Source of the DNA: Streptomyces luomodiensis | Lineage (GTDB): Bacteria; Actinomycetota; Actinomycetes; Streptomycetales; Streptomycetaceae | Direction: 5' to 3' | Assembly (NCBI RefSeq): GCF_031679605.1 | Contig: NZ_CP117522.1 | Location: forward strand, 5,828,001-5,892,000 | Length of the DNA stretch: 64,000 nt | In this document: positions 17,793 to 26,818 of the stretch, in pieces | How positions within the stretch are numbered: the first letter of the stretch is position 1 | Layout of the letters: each line of letters begins with the position of its first letter | Program-made: the position numbers and the translations under genes | Notes under the pieces: model-generated | Databases searched by the model: none | Told to the model about the DNA's origin: nothing | Seen by the model: the letters and a program-made list of their open reading frames with translations, nothing else

Positions 17793-18842
17793 ATGAGAGG
17801 CGTCATCTTCGATGGCACGGCGCCGCGCGTGGTCGAGGACCTGGAGGTGCGTGACCCCGGCCCCGGCGAGGTGCTGGTGCGCATCGCCGCCGCGGGGCTG
17901 TGCCACAGCGATCTGTCGGTCGTCGACGGCACCATCCCCTTCCCCCTCCCCGTCGTGCTCGGCCACGAGGGCGCGGGTGTGGTGGAGGCGGCCGGGCCGG
18001 GCGTCACCCATGTCGCACCTGGCGATCATGTGGCGCTCTCCACCCTCGCCAACTGCGGGACCTGCGCCGACTGCGCGCGAGGCCGCCCCACGATGTGTCG
18101 CTCGGCGTTTCGCCGGCCGACCCGGCCCTTCCGACGCGGCGACCAGCGGCTGTACAGCTTCGCCGCGAACTCAGCCTTCGCCGAGCGCACCCTCGTCACC
18201 GCCGTCCAGGTGGTGCGGATTCCCGAGGAGATTCCGCTCGTCTCCGCAGCCCTCATCGGCTGCGCCGTCCTCACCGGTGTCGGCGCCGTGCTCAACCGCG
18301 CCAAGGTGGACCGCGGTGAGTCGGTCGTCGTCATCGGCAGCGGTGGCATCGGGCTCAATGTGCTCCAAGGGGCCCGGATCGCCGGGGCGTCGCCGATCGT
18401 GGCCGTCGACTCCAACCCCGCCAAGGAGCCGATGGCCCGGCGCTTCGGCGCGACCCACTTCGTCCCGTCCGCCGACGACGTACGGGAGATCCTGCCGACC
18501 GGCGCGGACCACGTCTTCGAATGTGTCGGCTCCACCCGGCTCATCCGCCAGGCCGTCGATCTGCTCGACCGGCACGGTCAGGCGGTGCTGCTCGGCGTGC
18601 CGCCCGCCGACGCCGAGGCGGCCTTCCGCGTCTCCTCCATGTATCTGGACAAGTCCATCCTGGGCTGCCGTTACGGCTCCGCACGGCCGCAGGCCGATAT
18701 CGCCCTGTACGCCGGCCTCTACCGGCAGGGGCGGCTGCTGCTGGACGAACTGGTCAGCAGGACGTATCCGCTGGAGGACTTCGCCGAGGCCGCCGACGAC
18801 GCCCACCACGGCCGGGTGGCGCGCGCCGTGCTCACCTTCTGA
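17793..18842 (+). CDS. Zinc-dependent alcohol dehydrogenase
   Basis: A 349-residue medium-chain dehydrogenase. Catalytic zinc ligands are in GLCHSD (about residues 35-40) and GHEGAG (about 59-64), the structural zinc lobe is NCGTCADCARGRPTMC, and the Rossmann motif reads GSGGIGLN. The frame offers starts at 17784, 17787 and 17793; ATG 17793 has the best distance from GGGAGGG. It follows the aldehyde dehydrogenase by 26 bases and is last in the operon. It faces the AraC-type gene with 21 bases between stops. Confidence 0.9.
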   Translation: MRGVIFDGTAPRVVEDLEVRDPGPGEVLVRIAAAGLCHSDLSVVDGTIPFPLPVVLGHEGAGVVEAAGPGVTHVAPGDHVALSTLANCGTCADCARGRPTMCRSAFRRPTRPFRRGDQRLYSFAANSAFAERTLVTAVQVVRIPEEIPLVSAALIGCAVLTGVGAVLNRAKVDRGESVVVIGSGGIGLNVLQGARIAGASPIVAVDSNPAKEPMARRFGATHFVPSADDVREILPTGADHVFECVGSTRLIRQAVDLLDRHGQAVLLGVPPADAEAAFRVSSMYLDKSILGCRYGSARPQADIALYAGLYRQGRLLLDELVSRTYPLEDFAEAADDAHHGRVARAVLTF

Positions 18843-18863
18843 CCGGCCCCGGCCCGCCCGCGG

Positions 18864-19907
18864 TCACCGTGCGGAGGCTCGGTCATGGCCCGGGGCGCTC
18901 GCGCGGAAGGTGCGGCGGTAGGCGGTGGGGGAGACGCCCACGGCCGCCTGGAAGTGCTGGCGCAGGGACGCGGGTGAGCCGAAACCCGCCTCGCGGACCA
19001 CCTGGTCCACCGACAGGTCGGTGTCCTCCAGGAGGTGCCGGGCCCGCTCCACCCGCTGCTGGGTCAGCCACTGCCCCGGGCTGATCCCGACCTCCTCGCG
19101 GAAGCGGCGGGTGAACGTCCGTACGCTCATCGACTCCTGGGCGGCCAGTTCGCTCAGCGAGATGGGCCGGTCCAGCCGGCCGAGCGCCCAGGCGCGGGCC
19201 GTCGTGGTGGTGGCCTGCTGGGGCTCGGGCAGCGGGCGCTGGATGTACTGGGCCTGACCGCCGTCGCGATGCGGCGGCACCACACTGCGCCGGGCGACAT
19301 CGTTGGCGATCGCCGTGCCATGGTCGCGCCGCACCAGATGCAGACACAGGTCGATCCCCGAGGCGACACCGGCCGAGGTGAGCACATCGCCGTCGTCCAC
19401 GAACAGCACATCCGGATCGACCCTGACCGTCGGGAAGAGCCGCTGGAAGTGGTTGACGCTGGCCCAATGGGTGGTGGCCGGGCGGCCGTCGAGAAGACCG
19501 GCGGCGGCGAGCACATACGAACCGGTGCAGATGGACACCCAGCGCACGCCCGGCCGGGCGTGGGCGAGCGCGGCGGCGAGCGGCTCGGTCAGCCGGCCCT
19601 CCTCGGTGACCGGGCCGAGCGCGTACGAGGCGGGCACCACGATGGTGTCCGCCTCGGCGAGGGCCTCCGGGCCGCGTTCCACGGTGATCGGGAAGTCGGC
19701 GTCCGTGGGCACCAGACCGGGCTCGACGGTGCAGGTGACCACCTCGTACAGGTCTTGGCGGCCGGCGGAGCGGGCCTTGCCGAAGATCCGGTACGGAATG
19801 CCCAGCTCGAAGGGGATCACGCCGGGGAGGGCGAGGACGGCGATCCGATGGCGCCGGCCGGTCTTCGCGGGCGGGGAGTCGGTCTTCTCGGGCGGGGATT
19901 GGGGCAC
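18864..19907 (-). CDS. GATase1/DJ-1-AraC family transcriptional regulator
   Basis: A 347-residue activator of the FtrA/GlxA type. The N-terminal DJ-1/PfpI-like domain (about residues 20-200) carries the nucleophile-elbow-like SICTGSYVLAAAG. The C-terminal part has two AraC helix-turn-helix motifs (LSELAAQESMSVRTFTRRF and VDQVVREAGFGSPASLRQHF). GTG follows GGAGG. It is divergent from an MFS transporter gene, which is its most likely target. No regulon palindrome lies between them, so this pair may be under separate control. Confidence 0.9.
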   Translation of the reverse strand: MPQSPPEKTDSPPAKTGRRHRIAVLALPGVIPFELGIPYRIFGKARSAGRQDLYEVVTCTVEPGLVPTDADFPITVERGPEALAEADTIVVPASYALGPVTEEGRLTEPLAAALAHARPGVRWVSICTGSYVLAAAGLLDGRPATTHWASVNHFQRLFPTVRVDPDVLFVDDGDVLTSAGVASGIDLCLHLVRRDHGTAIANDVARRSVVPPHRDGGQAQYIQRPLPEPQQATTTTARAWALGRLDRPISLSELAAQESMSVRTFTRRFREEVGISPGQWLTQQRVERARHLLEDTDLSVDQVVREAGFGSPASLRQHFQAAVGVSPTAYRRTFRASAPGHDRASAR

Positions 19908-20019
19908 TTCCGGCCTCCGGTCGCTCGGTCAAGGGCCCGAAAGGGGCATGGCCCGATCCTAGCGGACGCTGTCCCGTGGGCCACTCGTCCGTGCCGACCC
20001 GCTGCCCGATGCTGGTCCG

Positions 20020-21351
20020 GTGACACAGACGACCGAGCTCTTTGGAGCCCCCGAACAGGACGAACAGCCCGACCGGCCCCCAAGACGGGCCCTGCCGCGC
20101 CTTCCGCACCGCGCCTGGTCGGTCGCCGCCATCACCTTTGTGGCGATCATCGGCGCGGCCGGATTCGCCTCCCTGCCCGGTCTGCTCATCGACCCGCTCC
20201 ACGAGGAGTTCGGCTGGGGGCGCGGCACGATCGGGTTCGCGGTCTCCGTCAACCTCGCCCTCTATGGGCTCACCGCGCCCTTCGCCGCCGCCCTGATGGA
20301 CCGCTTCGGCATCCGCAAGGTCGTCGCGGCCGCGCTCCTCGTCATCGCGACCGGTGGCGGCCTTACGGTCTTCATGACCGAGCCCTGGCAGCTCATCCTG
20401 TGCTGGGGCGTGCTCGTCGGCCTCGGCAGCGGCTCCATGGCGCTGGCCTTCGCCGCCACCGTCACCAACCGGTGGTTCGTCGCCCGGCGCGGACTGGTCA
20501 CCGGCATCCTCACCGCGGGCGGGGCCTCCGGGCAGCTGATCTTCCTGCCGCTGCTCTCCTGGATCGTCGAGGGGCACGACTGGCGGCCCGCCGCGCTGAC
20601 CGTCGCGATCGCCGCGCTGGCGATCGTCCCCTTCGTCTGGCTGCTGCTGCGCGACCACCCCTCGGACGTGGGCCTCGCCCCGTACGGTGCCGACGGGCCG
20701 CCCGTCCCGAGGCCCGCACCCCGGCGCGGCGCGGCCCGGAGGGCCGTGGGGGCCCTCGTCTCCGCCTCCCGCACCGGCTCCTTCTGGCTGCTCGCGGGCA
20801 CCTTCGCGATCTGCGGTGCCTCGACGAACGGCCTCGTCAAGACCCATTTCGTGCCCGCCGCACATGACCACGGCATGCCGGTGACGGCCGCCGCGAGCCT
20901 GCTTGCCGTCATCGGTGTCTTCGACATCGTGGGGACGGTGGCCTCCGGCTGGTTCACCGACCGCTTCGACGCGCGGCGGCTGCTGGCCGTGTACTACGCG
21001 CTGCGGGGACTCTCCCTGATGTTCCTGCCGATCCTGCTGGCCGACGCGGTGCATCCGCCGATGGTCTTCTTCATCGTCTTCTACGGCCTCGACTGGGTCG
21101 CCACCGTGCCGCCGACGATGGCGCTGTGCCGGGAGCAGTACGGGGAGGACAGCGCGATCGTCTTCGGCTGGGTGCTGGCCTCCCACCAGGTGGGAGCCGG
21201 GGCCGTGGCCTTCGTGGGCGGTATGGCGCGGGACACCTTCGGCTCGTACGACCTGGTCTGGTACGGCGCGGGGGCGCTGTGCGCGATCGCCGCGCTGATG
21301 GCGCTGGTGATCCGGCGGGGCGAGGGCGCGAAGGCCGCGGCGGCGGTCTGA
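20020..21351 (+). CDS. MFS transporter
   Basis: A 443-residue major facilitator protein with about twelve hydrophobic segments. The first (VAAITFVAIIGAAGFASLPGLL) follows a short polar N-terminus, and a charged central loop sits near residues 215-250. MDRFGIRK matches the loop 2-3 signature. The pattern is that of monocarboxylate or oxalate/formate-like antiporters. It may import an organic acid used by the pathway or export a product. No good ribosome site precedes the GTG at 20020, so the start is less certain. It is divergent from the AraC-type gene. Confidence 0.85.
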   Translation: MTQTTELFGAPEQDEQPDRPPRRALPRLPHRAWSVAAITFVAIIGAAGFASLPGLLIDPLHEEFGWGRGTIGFAVSVNLALYGLTAPFAAALMDRFGIRKVVAAALLVIATGGGLTVFMTEPWQLILCWGVLVGLGSGSMALAFAATVTNRWFVARRGLVTGILTAGGASGQLIFLPLLSWIVEGHDWRPAALTVAIAALAIVPFVWLLLRDHPSDVGLAPYGADGPPVPRPAPRRGAARRAVGALVSASRTGSFWLLAGTFAICGASTNGLVKTHFVPAAHDHGMPVTAAASLLAVIGVFDIVGTVASGWFTDRFDARRLLAVYYALRGLSLMFLPILLADAVHPPMVFFIVFYGLDWVATVPPTMALCREQYGEDSAIVFGWVLASHQVGAGAVAFVGGMARDTFGSYDLVWYGAGALCAIAALMALVIRRGEGAKAAAAV

Positions 21352-21369
21352 GGACGTGCGGGCCGAGGG

Positions 21370-22032
21370 TCAGGTCGGCGTGCGGGCCGGGGGTGAGGCC
21401 GGCAATGGCGTGAACTCCCCGAAGGAGCCGCGGTGGAAGAGCAGCGGCCCCGACCGCGCCGCCGACTCGTCCGCCGCCAGGGCCCGGACGCGGCCCACCA
21501 CGACCAGATGGTCGCCGCCCGTGTGCACGGTGTGGACCGCGCAGTCGATCCACGCCGGGACGTCGGCGAGTCGCGGTGAGCCGGTGACCGGGGACGGCTC
21601 GTAGCGGACGCCCGCGAATTTGTCGGGGCGCCGGGAGCCGCTGACCGCGAAGGCACGGCACAGCTCGCCCTGGTGCGCGCCCAGGACGTTGACGCAGAAG
21701 ACGCCCGCGCGGGCGATGCGCGGCCAGGTCGTGGAGGTGCGGGCGACCATGAAGGCGATCAGCGGCGGGTCCAGGGACAGCGAGACGAAGGACTGGCAGA
21801 CGAAGCCGGCCGGGCCGGTCGCGTCGACGGTGGTGATCACGGTGACACCGCTTGCGAAGTGGCCCAGCACGCGGCGGAAGGCCGCGGGGTCGACCGGGGG
21901 CCGCTCATCGTCGCGCACACAGCGCAACTCGGGTGGGGGCAGCGGGTCGACCGGTCGTACGGAAGCGGTCGGCGAGCCGACCGCCCGGAGATAGCGGACG
22001 GCGGTGGCGGCCATACCGGCGTGTCCCATCAT
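21370..22032 (-). CDS. Flavin reductase-like protein (HpaC/HsaB type)
   Basis: A 220-residue flavin reductase-domain protein that would use NAD(P)H to supply reduced flavin to a two-component monooxygenase. The core starts FRRVLGHFASGVTVITT (about 53-69), with FVCQSFVSLSLDPPLIAF and GVFCVNVL following. About 45 residues precede the domain. ATG follows GAAAGGGGG. No separate hydroxylase gene is adjacent, although one of the acyl-CoA-dehydrogenase-fold proteins could be one. It is third in the minus-strand operon ligase, hydratase, reductase behind sites 3 and 4. Confidence 0.85.
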   Translation of the reverse strand: MMGHAGMAATAVRYLRAVGSPTASVRPVDPLPPPELRCVRDDERPPVDPAAFRRVLGHFASGVTVITTVDATGPAGFVCQSFVSLSLDPPLIAFMVARTSTTWPRIARAGVFCVNVLGAHQGELCRAFAVSGSRRPDKFAGVRYEPSPVTGSPRLADVPAWIDCAVHTVHTGGDHLVVVGRVRALAADESAARSGPLLFHRGSFGEFTPLPASPPARTPT

Positions 22033-22090
22033 GGCCCGTCCCCCTTTCTGAACTTTCCTGCTGTCCGGGCTTTCTGACGGCGAGTGTCCC

Positions 22091-22906
22091 TCAGCGTCCT
22101 CGGTACACGGGGGGTCGGCGTTCGAGGAACGCGCGGACGCCCTCCTGAGCGTCGGCCGTGGTCATGTTGATCTCCTGCGCCGCCGCCTCGGCGGCGAACG
22201 CGGCCGGGCGGTCGGTCTCCAGGGAGGCGTTCACCAGCGCCTTGGTGAGGGCGAGGGCGCGGGTGGGGCCGGCCGCGAGGCGCTCGGCCCAGGCGCGGGC
22301 GGTCTTGGTCAGTTCGTCGTCCGGAACGACCCGGTTGACCAGGCCCAGCCGCTCGGCCTCGGCGGCGGGCAGCGCGTCGCCGAAGAACATCAGCTCCTTC
22401 GCACGCTGCGGGCCGGTCAGCCGGGGGAGGAGGTACGCACCGCCCCCGTCCGGGACCAGACCACGGCGGATGAACACCTCGATGAAGACGGCCGATTCGG
22501 CGGCCAGCACCAGATCGCAGGCGAGGGCGAGATGGGCGCCGAGCCCGGCCGCGGTGCCGTTGACGGCGGCGATCACCGGTTTCTCGCAGTCGAGGACGGC
22601 GGTGATGAGCCGCTGCGCTCCGCCGCGGATCAGCCGGGCCACATCGCCCGCGACGCGCTCCTGCCCGGCCGGGGCGCCGCGCAGATCCGCTCCCGCGCAG
22701 AAACCCTTGCCGGTGGCGGTCAGCACGACGGCCCGGACGGCCGGGTCGGCGGAGGCGGTTTCCAGTAGCGAAACAAGGCGTTCCCGCTGGTCGGGGGTGA
22801 TGGCGTTCATCGCCGCGGGGCGGTTGAGCGTGATCCACGAGACGCCGTTGTCAGTGGTGTGCCGTACAACGGAGTCATGTTCTTCTTCGGGGGAGGGAGA
22901 GATCAT
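22091..22906 (-). CDS. Enoyl-CoA hydratase/isomerase
   Basis: A 271-residue crotonase-fold protein. The oxyanion-hole motif is GKGFCAGADLRG (about residues 66-77) and the second loop NGTAAGLGAHLALACDLVLA (about 115-134), with Glu in FIEVFIRRGLVPDGGGAYLLPRL. It hydrates or isomerises an enoyl-CoA. It lies 16 bases downstream of the ADP-forming synthetase in the same operon, and the ATG is preceded by GGAGCG. Confidence 0.9.
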   Translation of the reverse strand: MISPSPEEEHDSVVRHTTDNGVSWITLNRPAAMNAITPDQRERLVSLLETASADPAVRAVVLTATGKGFCAGADLRGAPAGQERVAGDVARLIRGGAQRLITAVLDCEKPVIAAVNGTAAGLGAHLALACDLVLAAESAVFIEVFIRRGLVPDGGGAYLLPRLTGPQRAKELMFFGDALPAAEAERLGLVNRVVPDDELTKTARAWAERLAAGPTRALALTKALVNASLETDRPAAFAAEAAAQEINMTTADAQEGVRAFLERRPPVYRGR

Positions 22907-22922
22907 GGGAACGCTCCACGGG

Positions 22923-25181
22923 TCAGCGGCAGATCGCCAGCGCGTCCAGCGCCACGGCGCCCTGGCCGCGTTCCAGCACCATCAGCGGATTGACGTCGAG
23001 TTCGGCGAGGTGGTCGCCGAGCTCCAGGGCCATGCGCTGGACGCGCAGCACGACCTCCACGAGCGCGTCCACATCGGCCGGGGGCGCACCGCGCACCCCG
23101 TCGAGGAGGGCGCGGCCGCGCAGTTCGGCGAGCATCGCGCGGGCCTGGTCCTCGCCGAACGGGGGGACGCGTACGGCCGTGTCCCGCAGCACCTCGACGA
23201 GCACGCCCCCTACACCCACGGTCACGGTCGGTCCGAAGAGGTCGTCGTGGCTCATGCCGACGACCATCTCCACCCCGCCCTCGACCATCTGGCAGACCAG
23301 CACCCCGTCCAGCTCGACGCCTTCGTAGCGGGCGATGTCGGTGAGCTCCCGATAGGTGTCGCGGACCTGGCTGGCCGAGGTCAGCCCCAGCCGGACCAGT
23401 CCGAGTTCGGTCTTGTGGGCGAGCTGCGGCGCGGATGCCTTCATGACCACCGGGTAGCCCACCAGTCCGGCGGCGCGGACGGCCGCGGCCGCGCTGGTCA
23501 CCAGCTGCTCGCGCGGCACCCGGATGCCGTACGCCCGCAGCAGCTGTTTCGCCGCGTGCTCGCTCAGCCGGCCGCCTGGGCGCAGCAGGTCGCGCGCCTT
23601 GCGCAGGGATGGGGACGGGGTGCGCGGGGCGTCGTCGAAGGGGGAGCGGTAGGAGGCGGTGAAGCGGTGGTGCCCCAGATAGGCGCGGACGGCGGTGACG
23701 CAGTTGGCGAACGTACGGAAGGTGGCCACGCGGGAGGAGCCCAGCAGGGTGGTGCGGTAGGCGTCCTCGGTGCCGACCGGCGATCCCCACACCACGCACA
23801 CCAGCTTGTCCGTCTGTTCCGCCGCGTCCACCAGATCCTGCGCCAGCTTGTCGCTCATGGGCGGAAACGGGCCGGTGATCGGGCAGATCAGCACGCCCAC
23901 GGCCGGATCGGCGAGGATCGCGTCGATGATCTTGCGGCCGCGCCAGTCGCCGACCGGGTGGCCGCCGTTGTCGACCGGGTTGGCGACGCTGAGATCGCCG
24001 GGTATCCACTGGTGGAGCTCGGCCTGTTTCTCGGCGGAGAGGGTGGGCAGGGGGAGACCCGCCGCCGTGGCGAGATCGGAGAAGTGGGCCCCGGTGCCCC
24101 CGGAGATCGAATACACCACGACGCCCTCGGCGAGCGGCGGGCGGGCGCGGGCGAGCAGCGCCGCCGTGTCCTGAAGCTCGTCCAGGCCGTCCACCCGGAT
24201 CACGCCGAACTGCCGCATGGCCGCGTCCACCACCGCATCGGAGCCGGTCAGCTTGCCGGTGTGGGAGGCGGCCGTGCGGGCGCCGGTCTCGGTGCGGCCG
24301 ACCTTCACCGCCACGACGGGCACCTTGGCGCGGGCGGCCCGGTCGGCGGCGAGCAGGAAGCCGCGGCCGTCCTTCAGCCCCTCCGCGTACAGGGCGATGG
24401 CGCCGACCTCGGGCCGGGTGGCGAAGTAGGAGATGAAGTCGGCGGTCTCCAGGTCGGCCTCGTTGCCGGTCGGGGCCCAGTGGCTGAGCCGGATGCCGAG
24501 TTCCTGGAGGGTGAAGACCGGGCGGCCCTGGTGGCCTGACTGGGTGATGAGGGCGATGGCGGGTCCTTCGAGGTCGTCGCGGAACCTCTCGAAGGCGTTG
24601 AGGTTGGTGTTGGGGCCCAGCAGCCGCAGCCCGGCGCCGCGGGCCGCGGCGGCCAGCCGGGCCTGCGCGGCGGCGCCCTCGGGGCCGGTCTCGGCGAAGC
24701 CGGAGGCGAAGGCGACGGCGAACTTCACCTTGCTCCCGTCGAGCTCCTCGATGACCGGGAGCGGATCGCGGACGAGGAGGACGGCGAGGTCGACGGGCTC
24801 GGGCAGCGCGGCCACGGACGGTACGCACGGAATGCCGAAGACGGCGGGACGGGAGGGATGCACGGGGTGCAGCCGGGCGCCGACGCGTTCGGCCCAGGCC
24901 AGGAGTTGGCGGGTGATGCCGGTGTTGGGGCGGCCGTCCGCGTCGGAGGCGCCGATGAGAGCCACCGACTCGGGATGGAAGAAGCGGTCCAGATCGGGGA
25001 CGGCGGAGTGCAGCGGGCGCCCGCTGACGTCCATGTCGTCCACGTCGTCCACGCCTTCGGCGGTCCCGCCCGGCGCGTGCCCGCTGTGGACGTGCACGGC
25101 GGGGCCGGGGGCCCGCCCACAGGCGACGGCGCGGGCATGACGGGAGTTGGTGGTCAGGGTGCCGTAGGTCGATCCAAGCAT
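22923..25181 (-). CDS. ADP-forming acyl-CoA synthetase
   Basis: A protein of about 752 residues of the NDP-forming acetyl/acyl-CoA synthetase family, which makes acyl-CoA and ADP through a phospho-enzyme. The N-terminal CoA-binding domain begins LDRFFHPESVALIGASD. The central succinyl-CoA-ligase-like part includes GNEADLETADFI, and the C-terminal ATP-grasp domain has YPVVMKASAPQLAHKTELG. The frame runs open to 25256, but a start there would lie inside palindrome site 3, so ATG 25179-25181 (behind GGAG) is preferred. It heads the operon with hydratase and flavin reductase. Substrate unknown. Confidence 0.88.
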   Translation of the reverse strand: MLGSTYGTLTTNSRHARAVACGRAPGPAVHVHSGHAPGGTAEGVDDVDDMDVSGRPLHSAVPDLDRFFHPESVALIGASDADGRPNTGITRQLLAWAERVGARLHPVHPSRPAVFGIPCVPSVAALPEPVDLAVLLVRDPLPVIEELDGSKVKFAVAFASGFAETGPEGAAAQARLAAAARGAGLRLLGPNTNLNAFERFRDDLEGPAIALITQSGHQGRPVFTLQELGIRLSHWAPTGNEADLETADFISYFATRPEVGAIALYAEGLKDGRGFLLAADRAARAKVPVVAVKVGRTETGARTAASHTGKLTGSDAVVDAAMRQFGVIRVDGLDELQDTAALLARARPPLAEGVVVYSISGGTGAHFSDLATAAGLPLPTLSAEKQAELHQWIPGDLSVANPVDNGGHPVGDWRGRKIIDAILADPAVGVLICPITGPFPPMSDKLAQDLVDAAEQTDKLVCVVWGSPVGTEDAYRTTLLGSSRVATFRTFANCVTAVRAYLGHHRFTASYRSPFDDAPRTPSPSLRKARDLLRPGGRLSEHAAKQLLRAYGIRVPREQLVTSAAAAVRAAGLVGYPVVMKASAPQLAHKTELGLVRLGLTSASQVRDTYRELTDIARYEGVELDGVLVCQMVEGGVEMVVGMSHDDLFGPTVTVGVGGVLVEVLRDTAVRVPPFGEDQARAMLAELRGRALLDGVRGAPPADVDALVEVVLRVQRMALELGDHLAELDVNPLMVLERGQGAVALDALAICR

Positions 25182-25246
25182 CGGTATCCGCCACTCCTGC
25201 TCGTTGGCCAATAACCGGGTAGGTGACCGGGCTGTTCGACGCCAAA

Positions 25247-25261
25247 CTGACGACACGTCAC
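25247..25261. promoter_or_regulatory. Candidate regulon operator, site 3
   Basis: CTGACGACACGTCAC has perfect inner 5-bp arms (TGACG and CGTCA). It lies 65 bases upstream of the ADP-forming synthetase. A second copy is centred 40 bp further upstream, close to four helical turns, so two dimers could bind the same DNA face. Confidence 0.82.
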
Positions 25262-25286
25262 ATTACCCAGTGGTCAGGTTACTGAA

Positions 25287-25301
25287 CTGACGGCCTGTCA
25301 G
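25287..25301. promoter_or_regulatory. Candidate regulon operator, site 4
   Basis: CTGACGGCCTGTCAG matches the palindrome with one arm mismatch. It pairs with site 3 upstream of the synthetase-hydratase-reductase operon and lies 42 bases past the stop of the flavin monooxygenase gene. Confidence 0.78.
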
Positions 25302-25343
25302 GAATGCTCGGTGCGGGAGGAACACGCAGGGTGACGGCGGGGG

Positions 25344-26498
25344 TCATACCGTGGTGCGGGCGATCGTCTTGGCGATCTTCCGGGCGTCGATGGCCAGCTC
25401 GCGCAGCATGCCGCTGATCGGGTTCGTATAGCCCGTGAAGTGCAGCCCCGGCGCGGACGCCAGGGTGCGCCGGCCATGGGCGAGGGGGCGGCCGCGGTCG
25501 TCGAGCACGCCCAGATGGCCGACCAGTTCCTCCAGGCCGCGCCGGTAGCCGGTCGCGGCGATCACCGCCTCGGGGGAGATCCGCGAGCCGTCGGTCAGGA
25601 CCACCTTGTCCAGGTCGAAGGAGTCGACCGCCGAGACCACCTCCACCCGCCCCGTCCGCACCGCGTCCACCAGCCCCGCGTCCTGGACCGGGATCGCGCC
25701 CTCGCGTACGCGGGTGTAGAGCCCGGTGTCGGGCCAGGGCAGGCCGTGCTCGGTCAGATCCGGCATGCTCAGCCGGCACACCACCCGCGCCGCCCGGTCC
25801 ACCGCGCGCCGAGGCAGCCGTCGCACCAGGATGCCGGTGGCCTGCGCGGGCCAGCCCGCGGTCGAGCGGCGCAGGATGTGCGGCACGGTGCGGACCGCGA
25901 GCCGGACCCGGGCCGCGCCGCCCTCGACCAGGTCGACCGCGATCTCCGCGCCCGTGTTGCCGACGCCGACCACCAGCACGTCCTTGCCCTCGAAGGGGCG
26001 GGCGTTGCGGTAGTGGGCGGCGTGCAGCAGCTCACCCGTGTAGGCGGTGCGGCCCGGCCAGTCCGGCAGCCGTGGAGTGTGGTTGAAGCCCGTCGCGACG
26101 ACGACCACGGGCGAGGACAGTTCGCGGCCGCCCGTGGCCCTCAGCACCCATTCCGTGTCGTCGGCCGCCCGGTCGACGCGGGACACCTCGACCCCCGTGA
26201 CGATCTCCAGTCCGTGGTGCTCGGCGTAGTGCTCCAGGTAGCGCACCACGTCGTCGCGTGCGACCCACCGCCCGTAGGACCGGGGGATCGGCAGCCCGGG
26301 GAGTGCGGACAGCCGGCGCGTGGTGTGCAGACGCAGCCGGTCGTAGTGGTTCCGCCACGACGTGGCGATCGCGTCGGACCTCTCCACGACGACGGCGCGG
26401 ATCCCGCGCTGGGTGAGCGCCGCGGCGGTGGCGAGTCCGCCCGGTCCGCCGCCGATCACATAGACGGGTGAGGACTTCTCGGGAGAGCTGTCGGCCAT
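25344..26498 (-). CDS. FAD/NADPH flavin monooxygenase-like protein
   Basis: A 384-residue class B-type flavoprotein monooxygenase relative. The FAD loop GGGPGG starts near residue 16 and the NADPH loop GVGNTG near residue 175. Between them YTGELLHAAHY matches the FxGxxxHxxxY fingerprint of FMO and Baeyer-Villiger enzymes with Tyr for Phe. ATGY near 328-331 is also typical. Oxygenation of a ketone or a heteroatom is expected. The ATG at 26496-26498 has no clear ribosome site, so the message may be leaderless. The nearest palindrome is site 5, 135 bases upstream. Confidence 0.85.
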   Translation of the reverse strand: MADSSPEKSSPVYVIGGGPGGLATAAALTQRGIRAVVVERSDAIATSWRNHYDRLRLHTTRRLSALPGLPIPRSYGRWVARDDVVRYLEHYAEHHGLEIVTGVEVSRVDRAADDTEWVLRATGGRELSSPVVVVATGFNHTPRLPDWPGRTAYTGELLHAAHYRNARPFEGKDVLVVGVGNTGAEIAVDLVEGGAARVRLAVRTVPHILRRSTAGWPAQATGILVRRLPRRAVDRAARVVCRLSMPDLTEHGLPWPDTGLYTRVREGAIPVQDAGLVDAVRTGRVEVVSAVDSFDLDKVVLTDGSRISPEAVIAATGYRRGLEELVGHLGVLDDRGRPLAHGRRTLASAPGLHFTGYTNPISGMLRELAIDARKIAKTIARTTV

Positions 26499-26633
26499 GC
26501 GGGTGAGCGTAACCGGGTGCTTGACGGGTTTCGGTCAATGCGATCCGGCCAAAGTGATGCCGGATGGGTTGCGGACAGGTCACGGTCGGTCAGCGCTCGC
26601 AACCCCTTGTGTGTGCCGGTTCCGCCGGTGAAA

Positions 26634-26648
26634 CTGACGTACCGTCAG
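26634..26648. promoter_or_regulatory. Candidate regulon operator, site 5
   Basis: CTGACGTACCGTCAG has perfect 6-bp arms. It lies between the divergent flavin monooxygenase and the small ORF/DUF35 pair, 29 bases before the small ORF start at 26678. Confidence 0.87.
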
Positions 26649-26677
26649 GTCTGTTCCGGGTGGGAAGAGGTGGGACG

Positions 26678-26818
26678 GTGCGGACGATCGGACTCAGCGG
26701 GGCCGAATGGCTCGCCGTGCTGCGCGACTCGATGATGGTGCTGATCTCCGCGGCCGGGCTCTTCGGCATGAGCCGGCAGACCTGGTTGCCCGACGGGAGA
26801 TGGGGGCTGTTCCGGTGA
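26678..26818 (+). CDS. Small hypothetical ORF coupled to DUF35 gene
   Basis: A possible 46-residue protein. GTG at 26678 follows GAAGAGG at a reasonable distance, and its TGA overlaps the GTG of the DUF35 gene, the layout of a translationally coupled pair. The sequence begins VRTIGLSGAEWLAVL and has a mildly hydrophobic middle (MMVLISAAGLFGM). I recognise no family. It could be a short leader that controls the downstream gene or a small subunit, or not translated at all. Confidence 0.4.
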   Translation: MRTIGLSGAEWLAVLRDSMMVLISAAGLFGMSRQTWLPDGRWGLFR

